Origin: Oncomelania hupensis
Taxonomy: Eukaryota; Mollusca; Gastropoda; Littorinimorpha; Pomatiopsidae
Length of the DNA: 64,000 nt
Direction of reading: 5' to 3'
Assembly: GCA_036898135.1 (NCBI GenBank)
Contig: CM072517.1
Span: forward strand, 59,790,990 to 59,854,989
In this document: positions 20,721 to 31,925 of the stretch, one piece after another
Layout of the letters: each line of letters opens with the position of its first letter
Position numbering within the stretch: the stretch's first letter is position 1
The notes under the pieces: model-generated
Told to the model about the DNA's origin: nothing
The model's database searches: none
The model's input: only the letters and a program-made list of their open reading frames with translations
Made by a program: the position numbers and the translations under genes

Positions 20721-21060
20721 ACAAACACACACACACACAAATTTTTGTAGAAACGACGTTCTGATGACTGTTGTGAAAAAAAACAGGGATTATTTTGACA
20801 CACTTTCATTTCTTTGACATTTTTTTGACATTTTCGAATTTTTGAAGCTATCCCTAATTCTAACCCTAACCCTTAACCTAACCCTAATGCTAAAACAGCT
20901 CTAACTCCACGGAGCACTATTTTGACGTCAAAATAGTACGGCCTTCCAAAAAAGTCAGAAGAAACCATGTGGAGTTTCATGTGTGTGTCATCAGAACGTC
21001 GTTTCTACATGCCCACACACACACGCGCACACACACACACGCACAAACACACACACAGAG
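20721..21060. mobile_element. MITE U copy 1 with telomere-like core, inside a CA array
   Basis: Perfect 22-bp inverted repeats at 20747-20768 and 20987-21008 (GTAGAAACGACGTTCTGATG...). Inside lie CCCTAA-type repeats (20848-20888) and a 22-bp perfect palindrome ACTATTTTGACGTCAAAATA(GT) at 20916-20937. CA tracts flank both sides (20723-20738; 21012-21056). Copy 2 at 23480-23760 has the same layout reversed. Confidence 0.85.
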
Positions 21061-21466
21061 GCGTGTATTCATGGCAAAATGGGTACTTGGACAAAATGGA
21101 TTCCTCAAATAGCGCAAGGAGGTTCTGAAAAACGCTTGCTCATTAGTTGTTGACCAATGGAAGGGTTGTTCAACTCGCACTTTGTAATGCGCGTGCTAAG
21201 TCTCTCCTCTCCCTCTAAGACACCTCAGGTAGTTTCAGAGACAGATTGACAGCGGACACTCCTGTGTGTCTTTGAAACACTCGGAAAATTATTTTGTTTA
21301 AATAAGGACTTTCGTTAAAAGTGAAAATATGGTGTCCTGCAGCATTTTCTTACAATTTCCAAGTAATTAAAAAATGAGGTTAAAAAAGGGCACCCCATTG
21401 TTTTTCGGACCCCATTTTACAAGAGGGTTGACAGATTGAAAACCCCATTTTGCCATGAATACACGC
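21061..21466. mobile_element. MITE V with 23-bp terminal inverted repeats, inside a CA array
   Basis: GCGTGTATTCATGGCAAAAT(GGG) at 21061-21083 and exact complement at 21444-21466. The 406-bp interior has no coding potential. CA tracts lie immediately on both sides. Single copy, superfamily unknown. Confidence 0.8.
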
Positions 21467-21524
21467 TAACACACAACACACACACAAACACACACAGAAA
21501 ACAACACACCCACCAACACAAAAC

Positions 21525-21561
<37 letters not shown>

Positions 21562-21562
21562 C
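21467..21562 (+). repeat. (CA)n microsatellite
   Basis: Interrupted CA/AACA tract bordering MITE V. Confidence 0.95.
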
Positions 21563-23420
21563 AAAGTGGTGTGGAAATTGAGGAAAGATTTAGATCTCGA
21601 GAAAGGGTAAAGGGGACGCGCTGGCTTTTTGGTGAAAGCGACGACAAAACAATTGAAGCGTTAAATGTTGAGCCATAACATTGCAGGCTAGTGGTTCCGA
21701 ACATGTCAAGGTTGACGGCCTGAACTGCCGAAGCAAAATAACATGACCCCAATGATGCTCAGTCAAGCGCCCGTGCTATTACTCCTTCGGATGAGAGTGT
21801 ACACCGAGATCTTGTCTGGGCACGCACGCATTCCATAGCACGGAGAACCTGCTGCATAAACACACCCGGTAAGCGAGTCGGCCTAGTTATCTGGGATGTC
21901 AGACAAATTCGCCTAAGGTAGCAAGCGGAATACATCATGCCGCTGGAGATAGATCCTGTATCGGTCAGTGTCATGTGCTGAGCATTTCGTGAGCTGGAAA
22001 AGCCCTGTCTAAGAACAATAGAGATAAACTAAGGGGTGTAGAGTTAATGCAAAAGGGCGTGGATGTAGTGGCGATGCCGAGACCGATTACCGAGATGGGA
22101 CAGAACCCTATTGAGCATAGTTTCTGCTTCAGTTATCTTTCTTAGCTAAAGCGTGATGAATCATGCTGCCTGCACCCTTCCCAAGGTTAGAGCATATGCC
22201 GAGTTCAACACTGCTAAATGCTTACTGTTCCAAATAAAAGTACTGACTACAATTGTTCTGGTTAGTCAGGCCTGCTAGCATATCAAAATTAATTGAACAT
22301 TATTGGTCCTTTATAGAAAAGTAAACAAATACTTGTAAGCAGAGACCTTGTTTTACATTCAGGATAGTCTATGCTAGCAGTAGTAGTAGGCTCACTAGCT
22401 CAAGGACTTTTTTGTTTGTCACGCTCCAATGGGAAGATAACTCGTCAGGTTTTGTCTACGCTTTCTTTTTCATTATGAAACAGGGCCACTGTCCAATCCA
22501 GGCATGTAAGGTGTACGGTAGGACGGCGGCAGGAGTGGCAAAGACGTCGCCCACGCCTTGTCCGTACCGCTGTTCTCCCTCAGCCCGCCAGCCCATGCAG
22601 CCTGTACATATTTAAATGGCGCCTCCGTCCAGTCTCCCTTCTCTTCCTAGTTGCTGGCTTATACCGCACTGTACCTCGGTGCCGACGTTTCCCGTCCCCG
22701 TCGCCGTCTTTCTACCGCAGTGACCGCGCATGTTCGTCACCGCACCGCCAGCATCTTCCACCTCCAATCCGCTACTTTCACGCCAACTTGCACAACTTGA
22801 GAAACCTCCGTACAGCACGGCCGCTGCCAACAGTGACACAAAGTAAAGCGGAGAACAGTAGAACGTTGACAGTCAGCAGCAGCAGAAAAATACCAACAAC
22901 AACTGCTAGAAAAGAACAGCAACAACACCTAAGCCTACTAAGTAGGTAGTGTTTTCTAAATTTACCAACTCACAAGAAACTAAGAAAGCAACAAAAAAAA
23001 AAAAAAGAAAGAAAGAAAGAAAGAAAGGAAAAAGGAAAATAAGAAAGACATTAAAAAAAAGAAAGAAAGAAAAATACAGAAACAGACAGACACTACTAAC
23101 AGAATTTTGCCGTGAGATAATCAAGGGAAATTACCACTACTGGAAACTAGTGCCTAATAGCCTATTCTATATAGACAAGTCAGATCGTTCGTTGACGGTG
23201 CTTACTGGGGGAAAACCACGACACATTGCTTTCTGTACAAAAACTCTTCGTGCCACAAAATCTACGATCAGGTAAGACCAACTTTTCTCCTAATGTCCAT
23301 ACTATATATTGTGTGTGCGTGTTTTTTCAATGCTCATTGAATTCGTTTTCTTAGCGTAGCCTACGATGTACACTAAAAGCAAAACGGTCAAGTTAGACCA
23401 ACTTCTCCCTATGTCCAAAT
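21563..23420. other. No gene recognised
   Basis: Largely unique DNA. 22480-22850 is richer in CpG and GC than its surroundings and could be a decayed promoter or exon, but no frame shows a domain. An A/G-rich AAAG tract covers 22989-23072. Confidence 0.4.
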
Positions 23421-23423
23421 TGT

Positions 23424-23470
23424 GGTGTGTGTGTGTGTGGGTGTGTGTATGTGTGTGTGTGTGTGTTTGT
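23424..23470 (+). repeat. (TG)n microsatellite
   Basis: TG tract bordering MITE U copy 2. Confidence 0.95.
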
Positions 23471-23479
23471 GGCTAGGCA

Positions 23480-23760
23480 GAAGCGCCGTTATTCTGACAT
23501 ACACTTGAACCTCTACGTACTTTCTTTTGACGGCCCCGTTATTTTAACGTCAAAACAATGTTCCGTTATGGTTAAAGATGTGTTAGGCTTAGGGTTAGGT
23601 TAAGGGTTGGGGTTATAGTTAGGGTTAGGGTTTGGGTTAGGGTTAGAGTCAGGGTTAAGGATAGCTTCAAGAAATGGAAACATGTCAAAAGAATGTTAAA
23701 AGTGTCAAAATAATGTATGTAGAGTTTCATGACAGTCTTCACAACGGCGTTTCTACACGG
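23480..23760. mobile_element. MITE U copy 2, reversed
   Basis: Ends GCAGAAGCGCCGTTATTCTG (left) and complement-like GGCGTTTCTAC (right, to 23758). Core of TTAGGG-type repeats at 23585-23660, TTTTAACGTCAAAA replacing the palindrome. TG tracts on both sides. Confidence 0.7.
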
Positions 23761-24117
23761 TTGTGTGTGTTTGTGTGAGTCAGTGTGTTTTCAATGCCCA
23801 TTGAATTCGTTATATAAGCGTACGGTGTTCATTAAAAGCAAAAGATTACCAGAAATCTGTAAACTTCGCATTGAAAGATTTTTTGTTTGTTTGTTTGTTT
23901 ATCCCTAAGACCAGGTTGTTGTTGGCTTTTTTTAAAATCCTATGCCGCATACGACGTTCATTAACTGTAAATCTGGAGAATCGTATTGAGAGACTTTCTC
24001 TAAAAGAACAGCTTTTTTATTCTTTGGTCTTTTATTTCACCGTACTTTTAATTGCTAAGTCGTGGTTTTTTTTTTGTTGTTCTTTATGTTGTTTTTTAAT
24101 TTTATTTTTATCAGATA
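23761..24117. other. No gene recognised
   Basis: T-rich sequence with no supported features. Confidence 0.4.
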
Positions 24118-24445
24118 GCATTTTATTTATTTATTTTTTAGTTTTTATATAGCCCTTTTCCAGTTCAAGATCGGCTTAAAGCCCTGTCCGAGACAGATCT
24201 AACTCAAACGAAGCGCCCACATGCAACCTTTGGGCTCATAGTCTGACGCCCAGACGACTGAGCATAACGGCTGAGCTTAAAACCCCTGGGCGACCGAAGA
24301 AGGGGAGTAGGGACCTAGTGCGTGCTGTGTGTATTTGTGGAACCGACACTCCCCAGCCTAGGTCATGAGCTCAGGTCAAGGTCTTTAAAGTCCGTGCGAT
24401 GGAATGAGGGTGTGCACAGTCTGGATCTCGGTTTATACTCTAAGG
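24118..24445 (-). mobile_element. SINE-E copy 2
   Basis: Minus orientation: (TTTA) tail, TATATAGCCCTTTTCCAG, CAGATCTAACTCAAACG ... AAGGTCTTTAAAGTCCG. Same order as 44106-44425. Confidence 0.8.
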
Positions 24446-24499
24446 CCGCAGTGTCTCAGAGGCATGCATTTTTTTGTTTTAAATTTTATTAGTATGATT

Positions 24500-25395
24500 A
24501 ATAGCAGTTCTGCGCAATAGCGTAGTGGCCGCATGTTAGCAAATGTTTCATGTAAAGCTACGTCGAGCAGAGTTTAGTACGTTAAGAAATGCTTCATGCA
24601 AAAGCGACGTCGAGCAGAGTTTGGTATGTTAAGAAATGTGTCATGCAAAGCGACGTCGAGCAGAGTTTAGTATGTTAAGATATGCTTCATGCAAAGCGAC
24701 GTCGAGCAGAGTTTGGTATGTTAACAAATGTTTCATGCAAAGCGACGTTGAGCAGAGTTTAGTATGTTAAGAAATGTTTCATGCAAAGCGAAGTCGAGCA
24801 GAGTATGTTAAGAAATGTTTCATGCAAAGCGAAGTCGAGCAGAGTATGTTTAGAAATGCTTCATGTAAAGCTACGTCGAGCAGAGTTTAGTACGTTAAGA
24901 AATGCTTCATGCGAAAAGCGACGTCGAGCAGAGTTTGGTACGTTAAGAAATGTGTCATGCAAAGCGACGTCGAGCAGAGTTTAGTATGTTAAGAAATGCT
25001 TCATGTAAAGCGACCTCGAGCACAATTTAGTATGTTACGAAATGTTTCATGTCAAGCGATGTCGAGCAGAGTTTAGTATGTTAAGAAATGTTTCATGTAA
25101 AGCGACGTCGAGCAGTGTTTAGTATGTTAAGAAATGTTTCATGTAAAGCGATGTCGAGCAGAGTTTAGTACGTGGATGGGTGATCAAACTTGGAAGGCAA
25201 ATCACCACACGGCGCAATTGGAATGAAACAAGTGCACGACGCACCCCAGTCCTCCCAGCTACCCGCGAATGGTTTAAACTGGCTCTTGTTTCGCAGCAAG
25301 AGAGAGGCGATTGGTATCGCACTTCATTAAGCTGGCCCAGAGAAGAAGGAGGTTCGGAACGCTTCTCTCCCCAACAAACGAACGGTTAAGGGGAC
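24500..25395 (+). mobile_element. SINE-J copy 2 with internal 14-unit tandem expansion
   Basis: A tRNA A-box-like AATAGCGTAGTGG (24516-24528) starts the element. From 24536 to 25170 a roughly 46-bp unit (AAATG.TTCATG.AAAGCGAC then GTCGAGCAGAGTTTAGTA.GTT) repeats 14 times. The last unit runs into GTGGATGGGTGATC, the 5S rRNA box C position, and then a body with AGCAAGAGAGAGGCGATTGG and AAGCTGGCCCAGAGAAGAAG that matches SINE-J copy 1 (49256-49683). Order head, repeated 5S box A segment, single 5S 3' segment, body shows the array grew inside the SINE. Confidence 0.8.
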
Positions 25396-26405
25396 AGTTT
25401 TACCCTTTGTTTTTAATGATAGATTTCGAAACGCCGTTTCAGCGTTTTGTTGAGAAAGACTTTCAACGAAAAATAGCTTTTGTTCGACCGGCATTTATTC
25501 TTTAGTTCAGTTTTGTGTGTAAAATAGAAAGACAATGTTTATGATCGGAAATATTATTTGGAATAGTCGGGAATCAGAACGAGCCAAAAGTCGGTCTGTC
25601 CATCTGTCCGTCGATTGGTCCGCCGCACGTTTATATCTCAAGAACCGTTGAACAGATTTTTATTAAAACTTCATAGGAATATGTCATGGACTAGTGACCT
25701 GAAATGTAAAGGGTTCTTCTGTCAATTCTTTGCAAAGCATGCTTTTTTTTCCTATATCTCAAACACTCCTGAACCGATTTTGATGACAGTTGGTATATGG
25801 ATACTGTGACTCGTGGCTAATCATTCAGTGGCAGTCCGGTGGTAATCATTCGGTGGTATCGAGTAATTGTTTGCTATTTCTAATACTCCTAATACTGCAT
25901 TTTATGTCGATCATATTTGTACTACCTTCAAAAAGGTCAAAGTGCTGAGGTCCATCATTTTGTAGTCTAAATACGTTTTGCGCTGTATATCACGCTCAGC
26001 TAAACCGATTTTGTTACAACAAAATTACCACTTTTGAAAGTGCTGGTTAAATTCAGCTGCAGGTCTGTTTCGTTCTGGGAATACATTTGAATGGCTTACC
26101 ATCTTGTTTTTGTCGTCGTGTGAAACCAGAAAATTGTCCGGCTACCAGAACATTCAGAAGTTCTGCGACGCCACATTGTCAATTTTATTTCTAAGATCTT
26201 TTTGCTGCAATAGCGCTTTAAGCTAAAGTTTTCTTTCTTCTTTTTTTTCTTTTTTTTAAGAAAGGACATTCGTCGGGAAGCACATTATTTCAAAAACTCA
26301 CGTTTTCAAACTCATGATATGCCCTTCTTAACTTTTATGTCGCCGCCATGCTAATTTAGTGAAGGGATGTTCTATGTGCTTTTATTTTACTAGAAATCGT
26401 CTTTT
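25396..26405. other. No gene recognised; degenerate TATCTCA motif repeats
   Basis: Three diverged versions of TATCTCA..(C)TGAACCGATTTT start near 25632, 25752 and 25986. A short direct repeat TAATCATTC.GTGG occurs at 25819 and 25843. Type unknown. Confidence 0.4.
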
Positions 26406-26407
26406 TT

Positions 26408-26519
26408 ACCCTTCTTCTTCTTCTTCTTCTTCTTCTTCTTCTTCTTCTTCTTCTTCTTCTTCTTCTTCTTCTTCTTCTTCTTCGTCTTCTCCTCCTCCTC
26501 CTCCTCCTTCTTCTTCGTC

Positions 26520-26554
<35 letters not shown>

Positions 26555-26970
26555 CTTCTTCTTCTTCTTCTTCTTCTTCTTCTTCTTCTTCTTCTTCTTC
26601 TTCTCCGTGTTCTTCGTGTTGTTCATCTCCGTTTTCTTGTTCTTGTTGTTGTTGTTCTTGTCCTTGTTGTTGTTGTTCTTGTTGTTGTTGTTGTTCTTCT
26701 TCTTCTTCTTCTTCTTCTTCTTCTTTTTCTTCTTCTTCTTCTTCTTCTTCTTCTTCTTCTTCTTCTTCTTCTTCTTCTTCTTCTTCTTCTTCTTCTTCTT
26801 CTTCTTCGTGTTGTTCATCTCCGTTTTCTTGTTCTTGTTGTTCTTGTTCTTGTCATTGTTCTTATTGTTCTTGTTTTTGTTCTTGTTTTTGTTCTTGTTC
26901 TTCTTGTTCTTGTTGTTTTTCTTGTTCTTGTTCTTCTTGTTCTTCTTGTTCTTCTTCTTCTTCATTTTCA
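26408..26970 (+). repeat. 560-bp (TTC)n/(TTG)n compound array
   Basis: Blocks of TTC alternate with TTG and CTC. A block GTGTTGTTCATCTCCGTTTT is duplicated (near 26611 and 26809), showing a larger internal duplication. Long homopolymer frames here are artefacts. Confidence 0.97.
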
Positions 26971-27698
26971 CCGATTTGGTTAGTGTTAGGTAGGTAGATT
27001 AAAGTCCCGCGTCACATGAGCGAATAGGGGACTGGGAAGGGGGGGGGGGGGGGGGAATCGGGTGAACACCGATTTGACTGTTGTGGAGCAAATATATTGT
27101 TTTAAATTCTGAGCTATCCCACTTCTGACTGACATACCCACCTACCTACTCCCACCTCACCTACCTCCAGCAATCCCTGTTAATGACACTGTGTCAAAAG
27201 ACACTACCGAAAAGTTTAGCGTGACCATCCTCCACAATGAGAGATCATTTCACTAAACTTAAACCCGGAAGACCTATAGGTTCACAGTGAACGTTTTTTT
27301 TAATAGACATGGACAACGAACAGTAGCAAATGCAGCTGTGGTACGGTGAAATACAGATGTTAATGACACTTTTTTTTTTCTGCGACAAAATGTCACATGG
27401 AACTTTACAGACACATGTTTGTTTAGTGTGGTTCTTTTTTTTTTAAGTATGAACGGCACGCAACAAAAAAAACAACCAAAGACTGCATTATAAGCCTCAC
27501 AAGACACATCACGGAAATGTCACACAAACATCCGTGTTAAAGTTTACATTGGTTCAGTATTGGAGGGTGTGGGAAGCGAAGGGGGGAGGGAGGAAAGGGA
27601 AGGGACAATAATCACCACAATCACATATCCAATAACAGTCAACAATGAAGATACAGATACAATTATGTCTTTGCGAGTTTGGTTTGAGTTTCATATTC
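26971..27698. other. No gene recognised
   Basis: Contains a G-run (27041-27054) and T-runs. No supported gene. Confidence 0.4.
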
Positions 27699-28305
27699 CC
27701 CCCGTTGGAGTGCCGGGGGTTTCAATATAAATAGTATCCCCACTTTCTGGAAATGTAGAGCTTTAAATTCCCACTGCCGCTGTCTTTCTCATTTGTTCTT
27801 TCTCATTCCTACTCTGTTCTATCAATCTACTATACTGTCTTCTTCTTCGCTAGACCAGTCACCTGCCTTTTTTCTTGAAAACTCTTCCGGGACAAAACTC
27901 CTCGTTTGTGTGTGTGAGGTCTGTTGGATCAGCTTGGGAATATTGGACGCTTTCTGCCAAATGGTCACTGGGGCTTCCTATGATATTATTATTTAGCAAT
28001 GTAGGCATTTTATATGTATGCGTTTTGTTGATATTTTATAATGATGTTTGTATTCTATTTTGTTTTTGTAAACGGGGGTTCGTTAAACTAGACTATAGCC
28101 TAAGCGCCCCCTGCGTGGGATGCCTTTATTGTAAAGTGACCGGCTGGTCAAGTGCCTTCAGTGTTACCACTGGGATTGTTTCAGCAGATCTTTTATGCGG
28201 ATGAGTGGCGAGTCCTGTTTCAGCCAAGTTGTGGTCTTGATTTTGTGGTCCTGATTCGGCTCTTTGCAGTCCGCTGGACCCTGTAAGCAATGAATAACTA
28301 ACTGC
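27699..28305 (+). mobile_element. Retroposon F copy 2, full length
   Basis: Begins CCCCCGTTGGAGTGCCGGGGG-type hairpin then ATAAATAGTATCCCCAC. Ends CTGGACCCTGTAAGCAATGA then ATAACTAACT. Tail subtype like copies 1 and 3. Confidence 0.9.
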
Positions 28306-28421
28306 CACCTATGTACATCGATAATACGTGAGTAATTTAAATGAATCAGAGCAATTATCGCAATTGGCAGTGTGCAACGCCAGTAAGCACACACACAGTT
28401 ATCAAAACCCGAAGACATTTG

Positions 28422-28600
28422 GCGGCAGGGATAGCTCAGTGGTCAGAGCACACGACATTTGTGAGTGCGTCTTGGGCGACGTGTGTTCGAATCCTGACTT
28501 CGCAAACTATTGTGTGATTGCTGGATATTACGGGCCAGCGCTTTGAGAAGCTCTCTGAGCTTGTACGTCCGCTATTTAAGAGAAATCTTTCTTTCTTTGG
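28422..28600 (+). mobile_element. SINE-D, tRNA-derived
   Basis: A-box ATAGCTCAGTGGTCAGAGC (28430) and B-box GTGTTCGAATCCTG (28481). The 3' part is CCAGCGCTTTGAGAAGCTC..CTATTTAAGAG. Single copy in the window. Confidence 0.8.
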
Positions 28601-28828
28601 TTTTTTCATTTGTACAGCCTGAACATTAATTGTATTCTTCCTTTTGTACGCACGTCTCTATCTCTTTATTTCAGTCTCGCTGGATTTGTCTGTGATGGAA
28701 CAGGAGAAGAGGAGCCTTTTCACTCAATCTAAGAAAAATTAATACTATATACTGCTACTTCCTGTCTCTCCTACATGTTATGGTTATTGAATATCTATTA
28801 TGTTTTAAGTGAGCATTCTATATTGTTC
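28601..28828. other. No gene recognised
   Basis: Nothing supported between SINE-D and the next F copy. Confidence 0.4.
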
Positions 28829-29387
28829 CCCCGTAGGAATGCCCGGTTTTTTGTGTGTAAGTAGTATCCCCACTTTGGGGGAAATTTAGTGCTTTAAATT
28901 CCCAATGTTTATGTCATTCTCATATGTTCGTTCTCGTCCTCTAACCTGGTCTAACAATCTACTGTCTTCTTCCCTAGACCAGTCACCCAAATGTTTTCTT
29001 GAAAACTCTCCCCAAACTTCTCATTTGTGTATATGAGGTCTATTGGTCAGCTTGGGGATATTGGATGCTTTGTGCCAAATGGTCACAAGGGCTTTCTATG
29101 GTATTACTATTTAGCAATGTAGGCATTTTATATGTAAACGTTTTGTTAATATTTTATAATGATATTTATATTTTATGTTGTTTTTGTTCGATAAATTAGA
29201 GTACAGCCTCGGCGTCCCCTGCATTGGGATGTCTTTATTGTAAAGTGACCGGCTGGTGGAATGCCTTCAGTGTTACCATTAGGGTTGTTTCGGCAGATCT
29301 TTTATACGGATTAGGGGTGAGTCCTCTTTCAACCAAGTTGTGGTCCTAATTCGGCTCTTTGCAGTTCGCTGGACCCTATAAACATTG

Positions 29388-29420
<33 letters not shown>
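28829..29420 (+). mobile_element. Retroposon F copy 3 with (TAAC)n tail
   Basis: Diverged full-length copy starting CCCCCGTAGGAATGCCCGG. The 3' end CTGGACCCTATAAACATTGA is followed by (CTAA)n at 29389-29420, showing the tail is a simple repeat. Confidence 0.9.
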
Positions 29421-29826
29421 AATTCGAAATTGTAGATGGATGCTTGAGTGTCTGTTGAAAATGGAATTGTATATCAATGTATGTTGTAGTATTATGTTAG
29501 AGTGTATGACGCAAGGACATAATTATTGTAAGATAAGATGTATAGTCTAAAATCTCCAAGTAAATAAAAATGTCTGAATCGGATCGAATCTTAATCTGAA
29601 TCTCTTCCTCAGTTGCAGTCTCTGTACTCTCCCAACCCCATCAAACTGTCTCCGTTTTCTGTCTCTGTTTCTCTCTTTCTCTGGTCTGTCTCTCTTTGTC
29701 TCTCTGTCTCTCTGTCTCTCTTTTTCTGTCTCTGTCTCCCAGGCTGTTTCTGTCTTTTGGTCTCTCTGTCTGTCTCTCTCCCTCTCTTTCTATCTCTGTC
29801 TCTTTCTACTTCTCTCTTTCTGTCTG

Positions 29827-29857
<31 letters not shown>

Positions 29858-29884
29858 ATCTCTCTCTCTTTCTCTCTCTGTTCT
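29421..29884 (+). repeat. Unique stretch then TCTG/TCTC pyrimidine array
   Basis: 29570-29605 holds GAATC-type repeats (TCTGAATCGGATCGAATCTT), possibly a LINE tail. 29640-29884 is an interrupted (TCTG)n/(TC)n tract. Confidence 0.8.
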
Positions 29885-30207
29885 CTGTATGATGACTTAA
29901 GAGCAAAGTATCTGACGTTTTCTGTCCAGTCTTATGAACATGTTTTGCAGAGAGGATCAAAAATGTTTTATGTGGCGATTAATTTTTTGCGTTTTTCATA
30001 CACTAAAGTTACGAACTGAATTTTACGAGAAGATGACATAACAGGATACATCATTATAATGATGACAGAATTATAAGCTTATGTCCATTGAACTTTTACT
30101 TACCACCAACCATTTCTTCTATGGGCTGGTGGCCCGAAGAAGTTTGTGTTTGTAATGTGTAACTATGCCTTTTGGGAAAGTAAACGGACGCTGTCCAAAC
30201 GTCAAAC
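29885..30207 (+). mobile_element. LINE-P copy 1, C-terminal and 3' end
   Basis: Encodes DDLRAKYLTFSVQSYEHVLQ, parallel to SDLREKYLTFPVHSYIHILQ of copy 2, then the shared 3' end GGGCTGGTGGCCCGAAGAAG and GTCCAAACGTCAAACGTC. Heavily 5'-truncated and frameshifted. Confidence 0.8.
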
Positions 30208-30310
<103 letters not shown>

Positions 30311-31030
30311 ACCCTTTTTTCTCTAGGGTTTGGGTATGCTTGGGTACAACAAGGTGTGGGGAGTGAGAATGTCTTTGTTATCATGTATAAGCAGAGGATG
30401 AAAGATCAATATGTACAAGAGTGGGACAGTTCTGTAATGAGAAAAGATACGTATCAGTATTATAGAACATTTAAAGATATTTTTAAGACAGAAGCTTATA
30501 TTGATTTTATGCATATCAAATGCTTTAGAGACTGCTTAATTAAGCTCCGACTGGGAGTTCTACCCTTGAAAGCTTCATTTTTTAGGATAACCTTCAATGA
30601 AATTGAAGGAAATGGATTGTGTCCATGTTGCAACGTATTGGAAAATGAAAATCATTTTGTAACCGAATGTATTCTCTATAGTGACCTTAGAGAAAAATAT
30701 TTAACTTTTCCTGTACATTCGTATATACATATTCTACAGAGCGACTCAAAGTTTCATGTATGGAGATTAGGACTCTTTATTTTTCATGCACTAAAAATAC
30801 GAACTGAATTTTATGAGCAGATACACTTGAGATGATGTAATAACCTAACGAAAGTAAACGCCATTGTAATTCTTGAGAGATCAGGTACAACACTTTTGTC
30901 CACCTCGTGACCAACCACATTTTCTAGGGGCTGGTGGCCCGAAGAATTTGTGTTTGTTTTATTGTTTGTATGTTTTTTTGGGGTGAATACACGGACGATG
31001 TCCAAACGTCAAAACGTCAAACGTCTGCTT
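30311..31030 (+). mobile_element. LINE-P copy 2, C-terminal coding part with zinc-finger and 3' UTR
   Basis: One open frame to a stop at 30835. It includes CPCCNVLENENHFVTEC, a C-x2-C-x8-H-x3-C knuckle like that after the reverse transcriptase of several non-LTR families, and LREKYLTFPVHSYIHILQ. The 3' UTR has GGGCTGGTGGCCCGAAGAA and ends in repeated AAACGTC. RT and endonuclease are missing, so it is 5'-truncated. The clade is not determinable. Confidence 0.75.
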
Positions 31031-31925
31031 CAGTTTGTACTGTAGACTACAAACAATGCAAACTCACCAACTCATTACCACCAATTAAATTAATTCGTGC
31101 TACAATGCACACTTTAGGGTACTGTTTTATTACAATGTATTTTGCTTTATGTCGTTTTGTTTTCTTCTTTTTTTTTTCCTGTATTTTTACTATTTGCTTT
31201 TTTTTGTTTGTTTGTTTTTTTAAATTAATATAAGTTAATTTGAACTACAATTTGAAATTTAATTTTATTTCAGTTTCATTTCATTTTTGTGGGTGTTTTA
31301 TTTTGTTTTGTTTTGTTTTCATTGTATATGGTTTACTTTTCTAACTTTTTTTTTTCGTTTTTTGGGTTTGGTTTGGTTTTGTTGTTGTTGTTTTTTCCTT
31401 CAATTTATTTTTAATTAATCACCATTTCAGGGGCGCATTTTCCTTTTAGTTGTTGAGAAAAATTTGACGAATATTGTATGTTGTGCCAGAATGTGTATTC
31501 TGGGAGTTGAATCGGAGGCTAGGCCATGGAGACGCCTCTTTGTGCAATTGAAATCGATAGCTTAATAGCCAACTAGGAAGCTTGCAATAGAGCTCTCACA
31601 ACTCTACGACTATTTTAGCACAGATTGCAACACAGGGCCACTAACCCGACATTGCATCATTATTATAGTCTCAGAAGCCTTCGGAGGACCCTCAACCTCT
31701 GTACTGAGGATTTAGCCACACGAATAACCTTTGTTTTAGCTCTGGCCCTCATAGCACCAGGTCTGGAGAAACGTATGGAAACCATTACCCTTCCCCCTCT
31801 CCTCTCTTTCTTCCCCCCCCCCTTTCTCTCTCTCTCTCTCCCCATATGCGAACGTTGTGACCGTGTGGTCTAAGGCGGGACTAACTTGTTTTGTCCACAG
31901 GCTGGAAACCAATGACGCGCATGAG
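31031..31925. other. No gene recognised
   Basis: 31140-31440 is T-rich. Some pyrimidine tract lies at 31790-31840. Nothing else is supported. Confidence 0.4.

Noticed and set aside
20848..20890. True telomere or chromosome end
   Set aside because: Short, degenerate, inside a TIR element with unique DNA on both sides.
22412..22928. CpG-rich promoter and first exon
   Set aside because: No consistent ORF, splice site or core promoter could be supported; composition alone is not enough.
24536..25170. CRISPR-like array (regular repeats)
   Set aside because: Units are contiguous with no unique spacers; eukaryotic satellite-type array.
26359..26997. Long serine- or cysteine-rich protein
   Set aside because: Pure translation of TTC/TTG repeats, open in several frames on both strands. 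The same holds for frames at 4112-4634, 9626-10033, 34006-34350, 41446-42000, 42348-42841 and 60866-61420.
27875..28204. Membrane-protein-like ORF conserved among several loci
   Set aside because: It is the T-rich body of retroposon F; similarity between loci is DNA-level, and frames shift and stop between copies.
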